DNA of 64,000 nt from Priestia aryabhattai (GCF_023715685.1 NZ_JAMBOQ010000002.1:1140568-1204567), one strand, 5' to 3'. Positions 23,831 through 33,560 are shown, numbered from the stretch's first letter. Numbers and translations are program-made. The notes: a model not told the origin generated them from the sequence alone.

Positions 23831-25588
23831 ATGAAAGATTTAATCTCACATCAATTAGTTAAATACCTTGAAGATCGAGGAGTGGAACATATCTTTGGTC
23901 TTTGTGGACATACAAACATTGCCGTTTTAACAGCTTTGGAAAAGAGTACAATTAAATTTATTAATGTCAGACATGAACAAATTTCAGCGCATGCGGCAGA
24001 CGGATATGCGCGTGTGACGAAAAAAGCTTCTGTTGTCTTAAGTCACTTAGGGCCTGGTTTAACTAATGCAGCGACTGGCGTCGCAAATGCGGCATTAGAT
24101 TCCATCCCTATGGTCGTTATTGCTGGAGATGTACCGACTCATTATTACGGAAAACATCCACACCAAGAAGTAAATTTACACGCCGATGCCTCTCAATATG
24201 AAATTTATCGCCCATTTGTGAAGCGTGCTTGGCGAGTGGATCGTCCCGACTTATTTCCAGAAATTATTGAAAAGGCTTTCTTATTAGCTGAGAGTGGCAA
24301 TCCTGGTCCAGTTTTAGTATCTGTACCGATGGATATCTTCTCCAAAGAAGTAGATGTATCGTTATTTGAACGTTTAAAACACAATACGAAAACACTTCAA
24401 AAGCCATCTATCGATGATTTAACAGCAAAAACTATTATTCAGAAACTGATTGATGCTAAAAATCCTCTATTTTATGTAGGGGGAGGAATCATGTTAGCTG
24501 ATGCAGCCGAAGAATTGAGAGAATTGGTTGATCATTTAAGTATTCCAATAGCCCATTCCTTGATGGGGAAAGGGGCAGTTTCTGATGACCATCCATTGAC
24601 ATTAGGAATGACAGGTTTCTGGGGAACGAAGTTTATTAACGATAAGTGTAAAGAAGCTGATTATATTTTTGCATTAGGAACTCGGTTTGCAGAAGCTGAT
24701 TCTAGTTCATGGGAGTCGGAATATACCTTTAATTTTCCCCCAACAAAGCTGATTCACATTGATATTGATCCAAGTGAGATCGGACGAAATTATCCAGCTG
24801 AAATAGGTGTCGTTGCTGACTTAAAACAAGCCCTAACTGTTCTAAACCGTGTAGCAAAAGAGATGATACCTGAAGGATTATACAATGAAGAATTAAAGAA
24901 AGAAATTGCTACTTATCGTAAAGAGTTTAAAGCAAGTAACGAGCCATTTATTCAAGATGATGTATTTCCAATGCAGCCTCAACGAATTTTAGAAGAAGTT
25001 CGTCAGGTACTTCCAAAAGATGCGTATATTACGACAGACGTAGGATGGAATAAAAATGGTGTAGGTCAACAATTCCCAATTTATGAAGCTGGCAGTATTT
25101 TAACACCTGGAGGATTTGCGACAATGGGATTTGGTGCTCCTGCAGCATTAGGAGCAAAGGTGGCATTACCGGATAAAGTCGTTGTGTCGCTAGTGGGGGA
25201 TGGCGGATTCGGTCAAAATCCAGCTGTACTTGCCACAGCAGCCGAAGAAAACATTCCAGTTATCTGGATTATTATGAACAACTATGCGTTTGGTACAATT
25301 GCCGGACTTCAAAAAGCTCACTTTGGCACCACACTCGGCACATTATTTGAAAGAGACGGCGAAGCCTATTCACCAGATTATGCATCTATTGCTAAAGCCT
25401 ATGGTGTAGAAGGAATAAAAATTCAATCAGCTCAAGAATTTAAGCCTGCTCTAGAGCAAGCCATTGCATCTAACAAACCAGTTGTCATTGACGTGGCCAT
25501 GTTAAATAACCCAGTACCAACAGCAGGGCATTGGAACATCATGGATATCTATTCACCAAACAAGAAAGTACACCATGTATCAGTTTAG
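23831..25588 (+). CDS. ThDP-dependent enzyme, acetolactate-synthase/benzoylformate-decarboxylase-like
   Basis: 585 residues with the three usual domains: N-terminal PYR domain (GLCGHTNIAVLTAL; catalytic Glu in VRHEQISAHAADGYAR), central domain around 200-340, and C-terminal PP domain with the ThDP/Mg motif GDGGFGQNPAVLATAAEENI...MNNYAFG. Such enzymes decarboxylate 2-oxo acids or ligate the resulting aldehyde. Next to an ALDH gene, a decarboxylase producing an aldehyde for oxidation is the simplest idea; a C-C ligase or a cyclohexane-dione hydrolase (as IolD beside IolA and IolE) is also possible. Not the biosynthetic IlvB, since no small-subunit gene is present. Confidence 0.85.
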   Translation: MKDLISHQLVKYLEDRGVEHIFGLCGHTNIAVLTALEKSTIKFINVRHEQISAHAADGYARVTKKASVVLSHLGPGLTNAATGVANAALDSIPMVVIAGDVPTHYYGKHPHQEVNLHADASQYEIYRPFVKRAWRVDRPDLFPEIIEKAFLLAESGNPGPVLVSVPMDIFSKEVDVSLFERLKHNTKTLQKPSIDDLTAKTIIQKLIDAKNPLFYVGGGIMLADAAEELRELVDHLSIPIAHSLMGKGAVSDDHPLTLGMTGFWGTKFINDKCKEADYIFALGTRFAEADSSSWESEYTFNFPPTKLIHIDIDPSEIGRNYPAEIGVVADLKQALTVLNRVAKEMIPEGLYNEELKKEIATYRKEFKASNEPFIQDDVFPMQPQRILEEVRQVLPKDAYITTDVGWNKNGVGQQFPIYEAGSILTPGGFATMGFGAPAALGAKVALPDKVVVSLVGDGGFGQNPAVLATAAEENIPVIWIIMNNYAFGTIAGLQKAHFGTTLGTLFERDGEAYSPDYASIAKAYGVEGIKIQSAQEFKPALEQAIASNKPVVIDVAMLNNPVPTAGHWNIMDIYSPNKKVHHVSV

Positions 25589-25597
25589 ATCGATATA
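25586..25597. promoter_or_regulatory. TAGATCGATATA operator, site 3
   Basis: Starts in the stop codon of the ThDP gene (GTTTAGATCGATATAATT) and sits 31 bases before the TIM-barrel start, so internal control of the last gene of the unit is possible. Confidence 0.6.
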
Positions 25598-25627
25598 ATT
25601 CGGAAATATGGAGGAGGAACCAAGAGG

Positions 25628-26503
25628 ATGACAAGGCAGTTTTCTTTAGCTTACCTTACAGTTCTTGGCTGTGCACCGCCTGAGATGACGTATATTGCTG
25701 CACGTTCCGGTTATGATTTCATCAGTTTAAGACCCATTTATATGGGTCTGTCTGGTGAACCTAACTATGCTTTAGCTGAAAACAAGGAAATGATGCGACA
25801 AACAAAATCTGCCCTTGCCGATACTGGTGTCAAGCTTCTTGACATTGAACTAGCACGTATTGGCGATGGGATCGATCCGAAAAGCTATCTGCCTGCGATG
25901 GAAGTCGCTGCTGAACTCGGCGGACGGCATGTTTTGAGTAGCATCTGGATGGATGATCGTAATTTTGCTATCGAAAGTTTTGCTGAACTATGCGATCTAG
26001 CTAAACCATTTGGCTTGACAGTAGAATTAGAATTTGTCCCAATTGCTAGTATTTGTACTCTTAAAGGAGCACTTGATGTTCTTCACACGGCAAAATGTGA
26101 AAACTCCGGTCTTATGATAGATGTACATCATTTTCATCGATCAAGAGACAAGGTTGAGGATTTAGATCAAGTACCTCGTGAATGGTTCCGTTATCTCCAC
26201 CTTTGCAATGCACCTTCAGAAATTCCAACTTCAAAAGAAGAGATGACTCGTATTCTTAGAGAGGAACGCTTATATTTGAATGAAGACGGTATTGACGTTG
26301 CAAGTATCGTTAATCGAATCCCTGAGATTCCCTATTCAATTGAGTTGCCGCACACTAAACGTGTTCAAGAATTAGGTTATGAAGAGTTTGCGCGTCGCTG
26401 TTTACAGACAGCAAAGGATTATCTCAATAATCATCCGCGTGCGGACTACCTCTCTAGGCAAACCAAGGAAGAAGAGCGATTGCGCTTTCATTCAACAAGA
26501 TAA
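25628..26503 (+). CDS. Sugar-phosphate isomerase/epimerase-like TIM-barrel protein
   Basis: 291 residues of the AP-endonuclease-2 / xylose-isomerase-like fold. Metal-ligand candidates: Glu in LLDIELARI, Glu in VELEFVPI, Asp-His in MIDVHHFHRS and Glu in YSIELPH. GGAGGAACC precedes the ATG by 8 bases. Relatives with this layout include IolE (inosose dehydratase) and 3-dehydroshikimate dehydratases; the latter would join the shikimate module to protocatechuate, but overall similarity to those enzymes is not evident and no ring-cleavage genes occur in the window. Last gene of the ALDH-ThDP unit. Confidence 0.85.
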   Translation: MTRQFSLAYLTVLGCAPPEMTYIAARSGYDFISLRPIYMGLSGEPNYALAENKEMMRQTKSALADTGVKLLDIELARIGDGIDPKSYLPAMEVAAELGGRHVLSSIWMDDRNFAIESFAELCDLAKPFGLTVELEFVPIASICTLKGALDVLHTAKCENSGLMIDVHHFHRSRDKVEDLDQVPREWFRYLHLCNAPSEIPTSKEEMTRILREERLYLNEDGIDVASIVNRIPEIPYSIELPHTKRVQELGYEEFARRCLQTAKDYLNNHPRADYLSRQTKEEERLRFHSTR

Positions 26504-26965
26504 ATATCATTCACCTATACATAAAGGTGCTGAATCATTTTGAATAGTGTAATTATATACCTCAAGAGATAATGATAAGATTACTAACAAATAATAACTA
26601 AAAGTTTTAAAAATAAAATATTAACTACTCAGGAATTTTGCAATTCAGATGTTATGAAAGCTACTCTGGTGCTTAAAATAATAAGGGTATTTCAAATACA
26701 TTGAAATAAAAAGAGAGATTATAGAGATACTAAACCTTATATCAATGTCATTTAAGCCCTATAAAAGTATGAAATGGTTAAAGTAGCGTAATAACTTTGA
26801 ATCTGGGTGATAATCAGTTTTGATTATCATCTCTTTTTTATGTTGCACGAGGGAATATATAGAACCTTTGCGACGTCTAAAATATATGCATATGTGTAAA
26901 CGCTACCATTTTATGTAAGTTATTGATGTAACTTAATCGTAAGATTGTTTAGGAGTGTGTAAATA
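26504..26965 (+). other. Intergenic region before the first YdiN-like transporter
   Basis: No gene seen. Contains a terminator TGATAATCA/TGATTATCA plus TCTCTTTTTT (26806-26839) and the cre site at 26895-26908. Confidence 0.5.
26895..26908 (+). promoter_or_regulatory. cre site upstream of the YdiN-like transporter gene
   Basis: TGTAAACGCTACCA fits the cre consensus TGWAARCGYTWNCW at every position, 58 bases before the start codon. Confidence 0.65.
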
Positions 26966-28189
26966 ATGAGAAACCCATATATAAAAACGGCATCAGGAAT
27001 GTATATTAACTATTTTCTACTAGGCATGGTTAATATCATCTTGGCCTCTAATATGTCTTTTTTGACGAAACAATTAGATACAAACAGTGCTGGTATTAGT
27101 TATATTATTTCAGCGTTAGGTATTGGCAGAGTCCTTACCTATGCTATATCCGGTATTTGTTCGGATAAATTTGGAAGAAAGCCACTTGTAATAGTCTCAG
27201 CATTCATGATGGTTATATTTCTAATAGGTATACCATTGTCTCCTAGTTATCAAATTGCTTTTATTTTCGCCATTATTGCAGGTATAGCTAATTCAGCCAT
27301 GGATGCAGGTACGTATCCAGCTCTTATGGAAGTATTTCCTAAAAATTCAGGATCAGCAAATGTATTGGTTAAAGCTTTTATATCCGTAGGCGCAACTATT
27401 CTTCCTTTTGTCATTTTCTTTTTTTCCGAGCATGGATTATTTTATGGATTTTCATTTTTTATCCCTGCTTTGATTTATCTTGTGAACATGATTTTCTTAT
27501 TTACTGTATCGTTTCCTAACCATAGAAATGCACGTAAGGTTCAGGAGAAAGAGAATTCTACGAATAATAAATTTTTGTCTGAACCAAAGTTTTGGCAAGA
27601 AGGAGTAGCCCTAATTATCATAGGCTTTACATCAAGTGGATTATATGCTCTTCCACAAATATGGTTGCCTACTTATGGTGAAGAAGTTTTAAATATGGCA
27701 GCTGGTGGTTCGGTAAAATTACTAAGTTATTACAGTATTGGCGGGCTGATTTCCGTTTTATTATTGACAGGATTACTAAAGAGAATCGTACGACCTGTAA
27801 CCATTCTTTTAGTGTATCCAATTATTACGTTACTTTCATTATTAGTTTTATTAACTGTCAAGTCACCAAGCATAGGAATAGCCAATTCATTTTTATTAGG
27901 ATTTTCAACTGCAGGAGTATTTCAGTTAACCTTAACTGTAATGGCAGAATTCTTTTGGAAGAATAAAGGTACTATAACAGGGATCGTATCCACTGCAGGC
28001 GGTGTATCAGCTATCGTTATTCCTCTTGTTACGGGCCTAATAGCGAGCCATACTACCATTTCTAAAATATTCGTATTTGACGCGGTAATTGCTGTAATTG
28101 GTATATTGTCGGCAGGCTTTGTCTGTTACAGATATAGCAAAGTAATAAATAAAAAGAACAAAAAAAATTATGATCATTTGGCTTCATAA
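26966..28189 (+). CDS. MFS transporter, YdiM/YdiN-like (paralogue 1)
   Basis: 407 residues with twelve hydrophobic segments and a Lys-rich cytosolic tail. MFS loop 2-3 signature in SDKFGRKPLVIV. It opens MRNPYIKTASGMYINYFLLG, almost the same as the transporter at 32072-33253 (MKNPYIKSSFGMYMNYLMLG), so the two are paralogues. The latter heads an operon with quinate/shikimate dehydrogenase, hence a related hydroxylated cyclic or aromatic acid is a reasonable substrate guess. AGGAG lies 10 bases before the ATG. It has a cre site but no TAGAWCGATMTA site. Confidence 0.88.
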   Translation: MRNPYIKTASGMYINYFLLGMVNIILASNMSFLTKQLDTNSAGISYIISALGIGRVLTYAISGICSDKFGRKPLVIVSAFMMVIFLIGIPLSPSYQIAFIFAIIAGIANSAMDAGTYPALMEVFPKNSGSANVLVKAFISVGATILPFVIFFFSEHGLFYGFSFFIPALIYLVNMIFLFTVSFPNHRNARKVQEKENSTNNKFLSEPKFWQEGVALIIIGFTSSGLYALPQIWLPTYGEEVLNMAAGGSVKLLSYYSIGGLISVLLLTGLLKRIVRPVTILLVYPIITLLSLLVLLTVKSPSIGIANSFLLGFSTAGVFQLTLTVMAEFFWKNKGTITGIVSTAGGVSAIVIPLVTGLIASHTTISKIFVFDAVIAVIGILSAGFVCYRYSKVINKKNKKNYDHLAS

Positions 28190-28291
28190 TTTATAATAAA
28201 TTATTAATTCTAATTTTTTGAATATAAACAACGTTTTTTATAAGAATCTCCAATTAACAAGATTATTTTTACACAAAAAGGATGAGTATAT

Positions 28292-29452
28292 TTGATTCTT
28301 TATCTCATTGTTACCCTATTTCTTATCTATCAGATTAGTATTCGAGGAAATACAGTTCTTGTAACCCTATATGCTTTGGACCTTCATGCAAGCGCTGTCT
28401 ATTTAGGAGGGATTGTAGCAGCAACCTCCTTGTTCCCAATGCTTTTTGCAGCTTATGCCGGCAGATTTTCTGATCGTATTGGCTATCGTCTTCCCTTGGG
28501 TATCGGTGCGATAGGAACAGGTATAGCGCTGCTATTGCCTTATATGTTTACAAACCAATTATTAATATTGGTGATATCTCAATCTTTACTTGGGTTGTTT
28601 CAGATATTTACAATTGTTTCTATGCAAAATTTAATCGGTGCCTTGAGCAATAAAGAAAATCGTTCATATTATTTTTCCACTTTTAGTTTGGGAGTTGCCA
28701 TTTCTAATTTTTTAGGACCTTTAATTACAGGCCTGTCAATTGATCATTTGCATTTTGATCTGACGTACTTAATATTAGCCTTATTTTCTATATTTCCCGG
28801 GTTTTTCTTTTTATTTAATTGGATCAAACTGCCAAAAGCAATTATTAAAGTGAAAGAACAAGAAAATAAGTTTGTTGAGTTATTAGTTAAACGATCTTTA
28901 AGAAAGACCTTTATTATAAGTGGAATCATTTTGACGGGTGTGGGAATGTATGAGTTTTATTTTCCTGTGTATGCAAAGCATATTGGACTTTCGGCTTCTA
29001 TCATTGGAATCATCTTGAGCTCTAATGCTATTGCCTATATTCTTTCACGCTTGCTGATGCAGCCACTAGTAAGCAAATTTAAAGAAGAGACTGTTCTTGG
29101 AGCATGTCTGTCCATATCGGCAGTCGCTTTCTTTTTACTTCCTTTATTTAGTGATTATATTTTTTTGATGATTATCTCTTTCATTATGGGGTTAGGATTA
29201 GGCTGTTGTCAGCCATTATCTATTGTAATGGCTTATAGCCATTCACCTAAAGGACGGACTGGAGAAGTTCTGGGGATCAGACTGACCGTGAATAAATGTG
29301 TCCAATTTTTGGTTCCAATTGTATTTGGTTATTTTGGATCTATACTCGGGTTCTTTCCCGTATTCTGGTCAAATGCAATCTTACTTCTATATAGTGGATA
29401 CTCTCTATTTGAGAAGACCCCTTCTCAAAACTCAAATTCGTTAAATAATTGA
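28292..29452 (+). CDS. MFS transporter
   Basis: 386 residues from a TTG start with AAAAGGA about 10 bases upstream; no ATG is near. About eleven to twelve membrane segments; the loop 2-3 signature is present as GRFSDRIGYRLPLG. The central cytosolic loop is KLPKAIIKVKEQENKF. No close family recognised (drug/metabolite type rather than sugar-acid type). 103 bases after the YdiN-like gene, so probably in the same transcript. Ends EKTPSQNSNSLNN. Confidence 0.8.
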   Translation: MILYLIVTLFLIYQISIRGNTVLVTLYALDLHASAVYLGGIVAATSLFPMLFAAYAGRFSDRIGYRLPLGIGAIGTGIALLLPYMFTNQLLILVISQSLLGLFQIFTIVSMQNLIGALSNKENRSYYFSTFSLGVAISNFLGPLITGLSIDHLHFDLTYLILALFSIFPGFFFLFNWIKLPKAIIKVKEQENKFVELLVKRSLRKTFIISGIILTGVGMYEFYFPVYAKHIGLSASIIGIILSSNAIAYILSRLLMQPLVSKFKEETVLGACLSISAVAFFLLPLFSDYIFLMIISFIMGLGLGCCQPLSIVMAYSHSPKGRTGEVLGIRLTVNKCVQFLVPIVFGYFGSILGFFPVFWSNAILLLYSGYSLFEKTPSQNSNSLNN

Positions 29453-29456
29453 TGGT

Positions 29457-29654
29457 CTAAAAAATAGAAGTTATAAAGTAGAAAGGAATTGTTGATAAAA
29501 ACAAGATAGCTATTGAAATTTCCACATCAGGAGTAGGAGACTTACTAAATCGTTGAAAAGCTTTAATTATTTGTAATGGTTTTGGGAGATATGGATAGAA
29601 AAGAAGAAGGATGGCCAATAACCATCCAGTAATAACTAAAATGGAAAAGACCAT
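29457..29654 (-). CDS. Possible small membrane protein
   Basis: 65 residues with two hydrophobic segments (about 4-20 and 47-63), reversed and convergent to the preceding transporter. The ATG follows closely after the stop of a short upstream hydrophobic frame ending LFELPGLKPNSKR, which lacks a standard start. No ribosome site of its own. Either a translationally coupled pair or a relic; family not recognised. Confidence 0.3.
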   Translation of the reverse strand: MVFSILVITGWLLAILLLFYPYLPKPLQIIKAFQRFSKSPTPDVEISIAILFLSTIPFYFITSIF

Positions 29655-30025
29655 TTTAACGTTTTGAATTTGGCTTCAGTCCTGGCAACTCAAATAGAAT
29701 AATCGGAGTTAGTATTAAAGGAATACTTACTACAGAAAGCCATTTTATTATTCTTCACCTCATTTTGGTACACTTCCCCCTCACGTTCTCTTGATATTAC
29801 AATGAAAATCCACTTCAACTTCAGGAAAGATATCATTTTGTCTACTTTTACTTCCTTCCACTTTCCGGGTTATTTTCATTCAAAAAACTCCAAATATAAA
29901 AATATCTATTTTCATATTTTCTTGAGTAGAAATGATGTCTGAGTGAGAGATATCAATCGCTCACTCAAAGACTATGCATTTGTTTCATTAATATGTATCG
30001 ATTAGGAGAAGAGTATTACATTATA

Positions 30026-30569
30026 TTAAGTCAACAAATGACTCATGGAGAGTCGATGAAATCTATATTAAGGTAAAAGATAAATGGATAAACTTAAATC
30101 GCGCAATCGATTTAGAAGAGGATATTTTTGATTTTTATCTAAGTGAATGAAGAAATAAACAAACAGCCAAGCGCTTTTTTTAAAAAACTTTAGCAGTTCT
30201 TCATTCTAAAACATCACGTGCCGTTACGGTTGATAAAAATCTATGGTATTCTCAAGAAAACACGTGACGTCTGAAAGCGATAAAATGAGACAAATAAGGT
30301 GTATTAGTAATATAGAATATAGTGGAACAAGACTAGCTTTCATTAATAAACGTGTAAGTTCTATGTTAGGGTTTAAGTCATGTCAAACAGTTATTTCTAT
30401 ATTGAGGGGAATAAAGCTATGCATGTGATCAAAAAAAAGACTTCACCTTAAGGTGAAGTCTACCCAAAATAAAGTTGAATTTATACATAGTTTGTTTAGA
30501 ATTGCATCATAATTTAGAATAGAATATATAGGTTCTATGTCTCTATTAAACATTATTTGCAACAGAACC
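30026..30569 (+). mobile_element. Degenerate IS6-family remnant (3' part)
   Basis: Decayed transposase with stops and frameshifts: NDSWRVDE then IYIKVKDKWI, FDFYLSE followed by TGA, and QTAKRFF. The end matches SVQNQ...FIHSLFRIAS-like codons (about 30470-30512) and TTTGCAACAGAACC closes it at 30569. The left end is missing. It lies beside the aroQ stop (convergent). Confidence 0.8.
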
Positions 30570-30595
30570 CTTATTAGGAATGGTTAATTTGAAAA

Positions 30596-31039
30596 TTATT
30601 TATTAAAACTAGCTGCTACTGCTGCACGAATACCTAGTAAGTAACTTTCTTCGCCGAATCCTGAAATTTGTCCAGTCGCAATTTCTGCAAAAACTGATTT
30701 GTGACGGAAATCCTCACGTGCATGGATATTCGACATATGAATTTCTATAACTGGTACCGTTAAAATGGCTAAAGCATCACGAATTGCATAGCTGTAGTGT
30801 GTCCAAGCACCTGCATTTAGGACTACACCATCTACACCTGTTAAAAAGGCTTCATGAATTTTTTCAACCATTTCACCTTCATGATTTGTTTGGAACGTCT
30901 CTACTTCAATCTTTAATTCTTCTGCTAAATGTGCAATGTTGGAATTAATTTCATCTAATGTAATTGTGCCATATTGTTTAGGATCCCTCTTACCAAACAT
31001 ATTATGATTTACACCATGTAACATTAAAATTTTAGTCAT
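30596..31039 (-). CDS. aroQ: Type II 3-dehydroquinate dehydratase
   Basis: 147 residues. Interconverts 3-dehydroquinate and 3-dehydroshikimate; type II enzymes form dodecamers. Conserved elements: NAGAWTHYSYAIRDAL (Asn and substrate loop), IEIHMSNIHAREDFRHKS with the catalytic His and binding Arg. The N-terminal lid normally reads GPNLNLLGxREPxxYG; here it is GVNHNMFGKRDPKQYG, so Pro and the first Leu are replaced while the Asn, Arg and catalytic Tyr positions remain. GGAGAG precedes the ATG. Last gene of the transporter-ydiB-aroQ unit; this context favours a catabolic role in quinate/shikimate use rather than aromatic synthesis. Confidence 0.92.
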   Translation of the reverse strand: MTKILMLHGVNHNMFGKRDPKQYGTITLDEINSNIAHLAEELKIEVETFQTNHEGEMVEKIHEAFLTGVDGVVLNAGAWTHYSYAIRDALAILTVPVIEIHMSNIHAREDFRHKSVFAEIATGQISGFGEESYLLGIRAAVAASFNK

Positions 31040-31096
31040 AGCTATCTCTCCTATCAGTTTTTTTCAAAAGGTTCCCACCTTATAAAAATTGTTTTT

Positions 31097-32020
31097 TTAT
31101 TTTTGATTGTCTCCAAATAAAATTTCTTTTACTTGCTCCATCGGCATATCAACACCTGTGAACAACTTGAACCCTAAAGCACCTTGCCATAACATCATGC
31201 CTAATCCATTAATTGTTTTCGCACCAGCTTCTTCTGCTTGAGTTAAAAATTTTGTTTTTTGAGGGTTATAGACTACATCTGTTACAACTAAATCCTTACG
31301 TAATACATCTAAAGTGTCGTCTATAATACTTAAGTGATCTAATGGTTTCATTCCAAGACTTGTCCCATTAGCCAAGATAGCACTTTCTGCAACCTCACGA
31401 CGGAATGCTGCTTTATCTTCTAATGGAAAGATATTAGCTTTTACACCGAATTCTTTCATTTCATTATTAATATAATTTACGTTTTCTTCTGCTTGAGCAA
31501 AGTACTCATCATTACGAGCAAAAATGCTGATTTCACTGATACCAGATTGCGCTAATTGAATAGCGATTGGCGTTGCAGCACCACCTGAACCAACAAGTGT
31601 TACTTTTTGATCTTTTAGGTTCACACCGTGTTCAATTAGATTTTTCACATAACCAAGACCATCGGTATTATAACCAATTAATTTACCATCACGGTTAACT
31701 ACCGTATTACTTGCACGTGTGTATTTAGCTGAATCATCCAGCTCGTCAAGGTAATCTAATACCCTCATTTTATTTGGCATTGATACGTTAAAACCTGCCA
31801 CACCTGCAGCCTTAAGGCCGTTAACTGTTGCTTCTAATTCGTCATTACCTACTTCAAATGCAAGATATGCATAGTTTAAACCTGCTAATGTATAACCAAG
31901 GTTGTGCATACGTGGTGAAAGACTATGTCCAATAGGTGTGGCCAGTAGTCCTACTAATTTTGTTTTTCCATCAATGTTTTTTTCGTGTACGGTTGTTTTT
32001 TCATATACAGTTGTTGTCAT
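31097..32020 (-). CDS. ydiB: Quinate/shikimate dehydrogenase (YdiB-type)
   Basis: 307 residues. N-terminal substrate domain: GHSLSPRMHN (Ser pair), NVSMPNKMRVLDYLDEL with the catalytic Lys, NTDGLGYVKNL with the catalytic Asp. Nucleotide domain: VGSGGAATPIAIQLAQ, then FARNDEYF. The NDEYF pattern and the stretch LANGTSLGMKPL...VVTDVVYNPQKTKFL match E. coli YdiB, which uses NAD or NADP and oxidises both quinate and shikimate, better than AroE. The first 20 residues (TTTVYEKTTVHEKN) are an unusual polar extension. AAGGAG lies 9 bases before the ATG. Same order as the E. coli ydiN-ydiB-aroD cluster. Confidence 0.92.
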   Translation of the reverse strand: MTTTVYEKTTVHEKNIDGKTKLVGLLATPIGHSLSPRMHNLGYTLAGLNYAYLAFEVGNDELEATVNGLKAAGVAGFNVSMPNKMRVLDYLDELDDSAKYTRASNTVVNRDGKLIGYNTDGLGYVKNLIEHGVNLKDQKVTLVGSGGAATPIAIQLAQSGISEISIFARNDEYFAQAEENVNYINNEMKEFGVKANIFPLEDKAAFRREVAESAILANGTSLGMKPLDHLSIIDDTLDVLRKDLVVTDVVYNPQKTKFLTQAEEAGAKTINGLGMMLWQGALGFKLFTGVDMPMEQVKEILFGDNQK

Positions 32021-32071
32021 ATTGAAAATCTCCTTTTAGTATTTTATAAACTTGCTTTTTCACTTTTTTAA

Positions 32072-33253
32072 TTAGCCAAAAATCTTTTTGATTCTACCCA
32101 GTACAAACACTGCAAGTATGACACTAATAACCGCGATAATCATATCAAATATTAATGTCATTGAAATACCAAGTGAGCTTACTAAACCACTCGTAATAAT
32201 GGGTACAAGGATAAAAGCTGAGCTGGCAGCAATATTTACATATGAAGATGCTGTCGCTTTACTTGCAGGGAAAAGCCTCATCATAATACTTAGAGCTAGT
32301 TGGAAAATACCTGATGTAAATAATCCCATTAAGAATGTGCTTACTATTACAATGCTGTACGATTCCACCATGAATAATGTAAGCATAGATAAAAAGGCAC
32401 CGATTGGATAAATGATTGCGACCATAATAGGTGAGATAAATTTATCCAACATAATTGCCAGTAAAAGTACAGATACAAGAGCACCTATACTGAAATAAGA
32501 TAGCAATTGTATTGCTTGATTAGATTCAAGTCCTATAAGTTTTGTTCCTAGTTGTGGTAACCATGTTTGCCACACAACAAATAATGCTGTTGAAGTAAAT
32601 CCCATTAAGATGACGGCTAAGCCTTCGCCAAGGAACTTTGGCTGTTCTTTGAAGTCTGCTTGGCTTGCATCGCCTCCTTTCATTGAAAGCAATTTGTGGT
32701 TTGGAAATGGCATAAAAATCAAATAAACACCAGTTAATAGATATAATGCGCCCATTCCAAAGAATGTCCAGCCCCAAAAGATATGATTTGCGACTAAAAT
32801 TGCCATTATAAATGGCAGTAATGTTGCGCCAATCGATACGGATGCTTTTACTAATACAGAAGCAGAACTCGCTTTTGTTGGAAACGATTCTGTTAATGCC
32901 GGATATGTTCCTGAGTCAAGTAATGAGTTAGCAATACCTGCTGAAATGGCAAAGACAAAAGCAAGTACATAACTTGTTGTTGTAGGTATTCCTACTAGGA
33001 ATAATAAATAAAGAAAATTGGCAGTAATGATTACTGGTTTACGACCCCAACCATCTGAAAGACGACCGACAAAAAAGAGGGCAATTAATTTACCAATACC
33101 TATAGCTGATACAAGTAAACTAATTTTTGCAATAGTTACACCATAGCGTTCTGATAAGTTGTCCATATTTGATGCAATAATAATGTTAATCATACCGAGC
33201 ATTAAGTAGTTCATATACATCCCGAAAGATGATTTGATGTAAGGGTTTTTCAT
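32072..33253 (-). CDS. MFS transporter, YdiN-like (paralogue 2; quinate/shikimate uptake candidate)
   Basis: 393 residues, twelve hydrophobic segments, loop signature GRLSDGWGRKPVIIT between segments 2 and 3, a charged central loop near 185-205, and a short basic C-terminus (GRIKKIFG). First gene of the unit with ydiB and aroQ (spacers of 51 and 57 bases). Similar to the transporter at 26966-28189 and in layout to E. coli YdiN. AGGAGTGG precedes the ATG. The 590 bases upstream hold five TAGAWCGATMTA-type sites and a near-cre, the densest operator cluster of the window. Confidence 0.9.
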   Translation of the reverse strand: MKNPYIKSSFGMYMNYLMLGMINIIIASNMDNLSERYGVTIAKISLLVSAIGIGKLIALFFVGRLSDGWGRKPVIITANFLYLLFLVGIPTTTSYVLAFVFAISAGIANSLLDSGTYPALTESFPTKASSASVLVKASVSIGATLLPFIMAILVANHIFWGWTFFGMGALYLLTGVYLIFMPFPNHKLLSMKGGDASQADFKEQPKFLGEGLAVILMGFTSTALFVVWQTWLPQLGTKLIGLESNQAIQLLSYFSIGALVSVLLLAIMLDKFISPIMVAIIYPIGAFLSMLTLFMVESYSIVIVSTFLMGLFTSGIFQLALSIMMRLFPASKATASSYVNIAASSAFILVPIITSGLVSSLGISMTLIFDMIIAVISVILAVFVLGRIKKIFG

Positions 33254-33546
33254 TTTTCCACTCCTATATACAAAACCTTTTTTAACAAAGATTCTAGTTT
33301 TTGGTTTTTAAAACATTTAAGTCGCTTTAGTATCAATACCTTTTTTAGGCATCACCTCTTTCGAAATTGCTGTTATCTTAGTACTAAAAATACCAGTTAA
33401 TAAAACCAACAATTAAAGTATCTTGAATGGAAGATATTGTTCATAAATAATAACCTAATGTGTACAGGTTTTAACGCCAGACTTGGATTTATAAAAGTAC
33501 ATATAGATTCCTAACTGAATTTACTCTTAAACAGTGACACCGTCAG

Positions 33547-33560
33547 TTTAAGCGCTTTCT
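33547..33560 (+). promoter_or_regulatory. cre-like site upstream of the ydiN-like/ydiB/aroQ unit
   Basis: TTTAAGCGCTTTCT matches TGWAARCGYTWNCW except at position 2. Confidence 0.45.

Noticed and set aside
23831..25588. Assignment as inositol-catabolism IolD with the ALDH as IolA and the TIM-barrel protein as IolE
   Set aside because: The order is suggestive, but the ThDP enzyme is shorter and more like acetolactate synthase, and no other iol genes are present.
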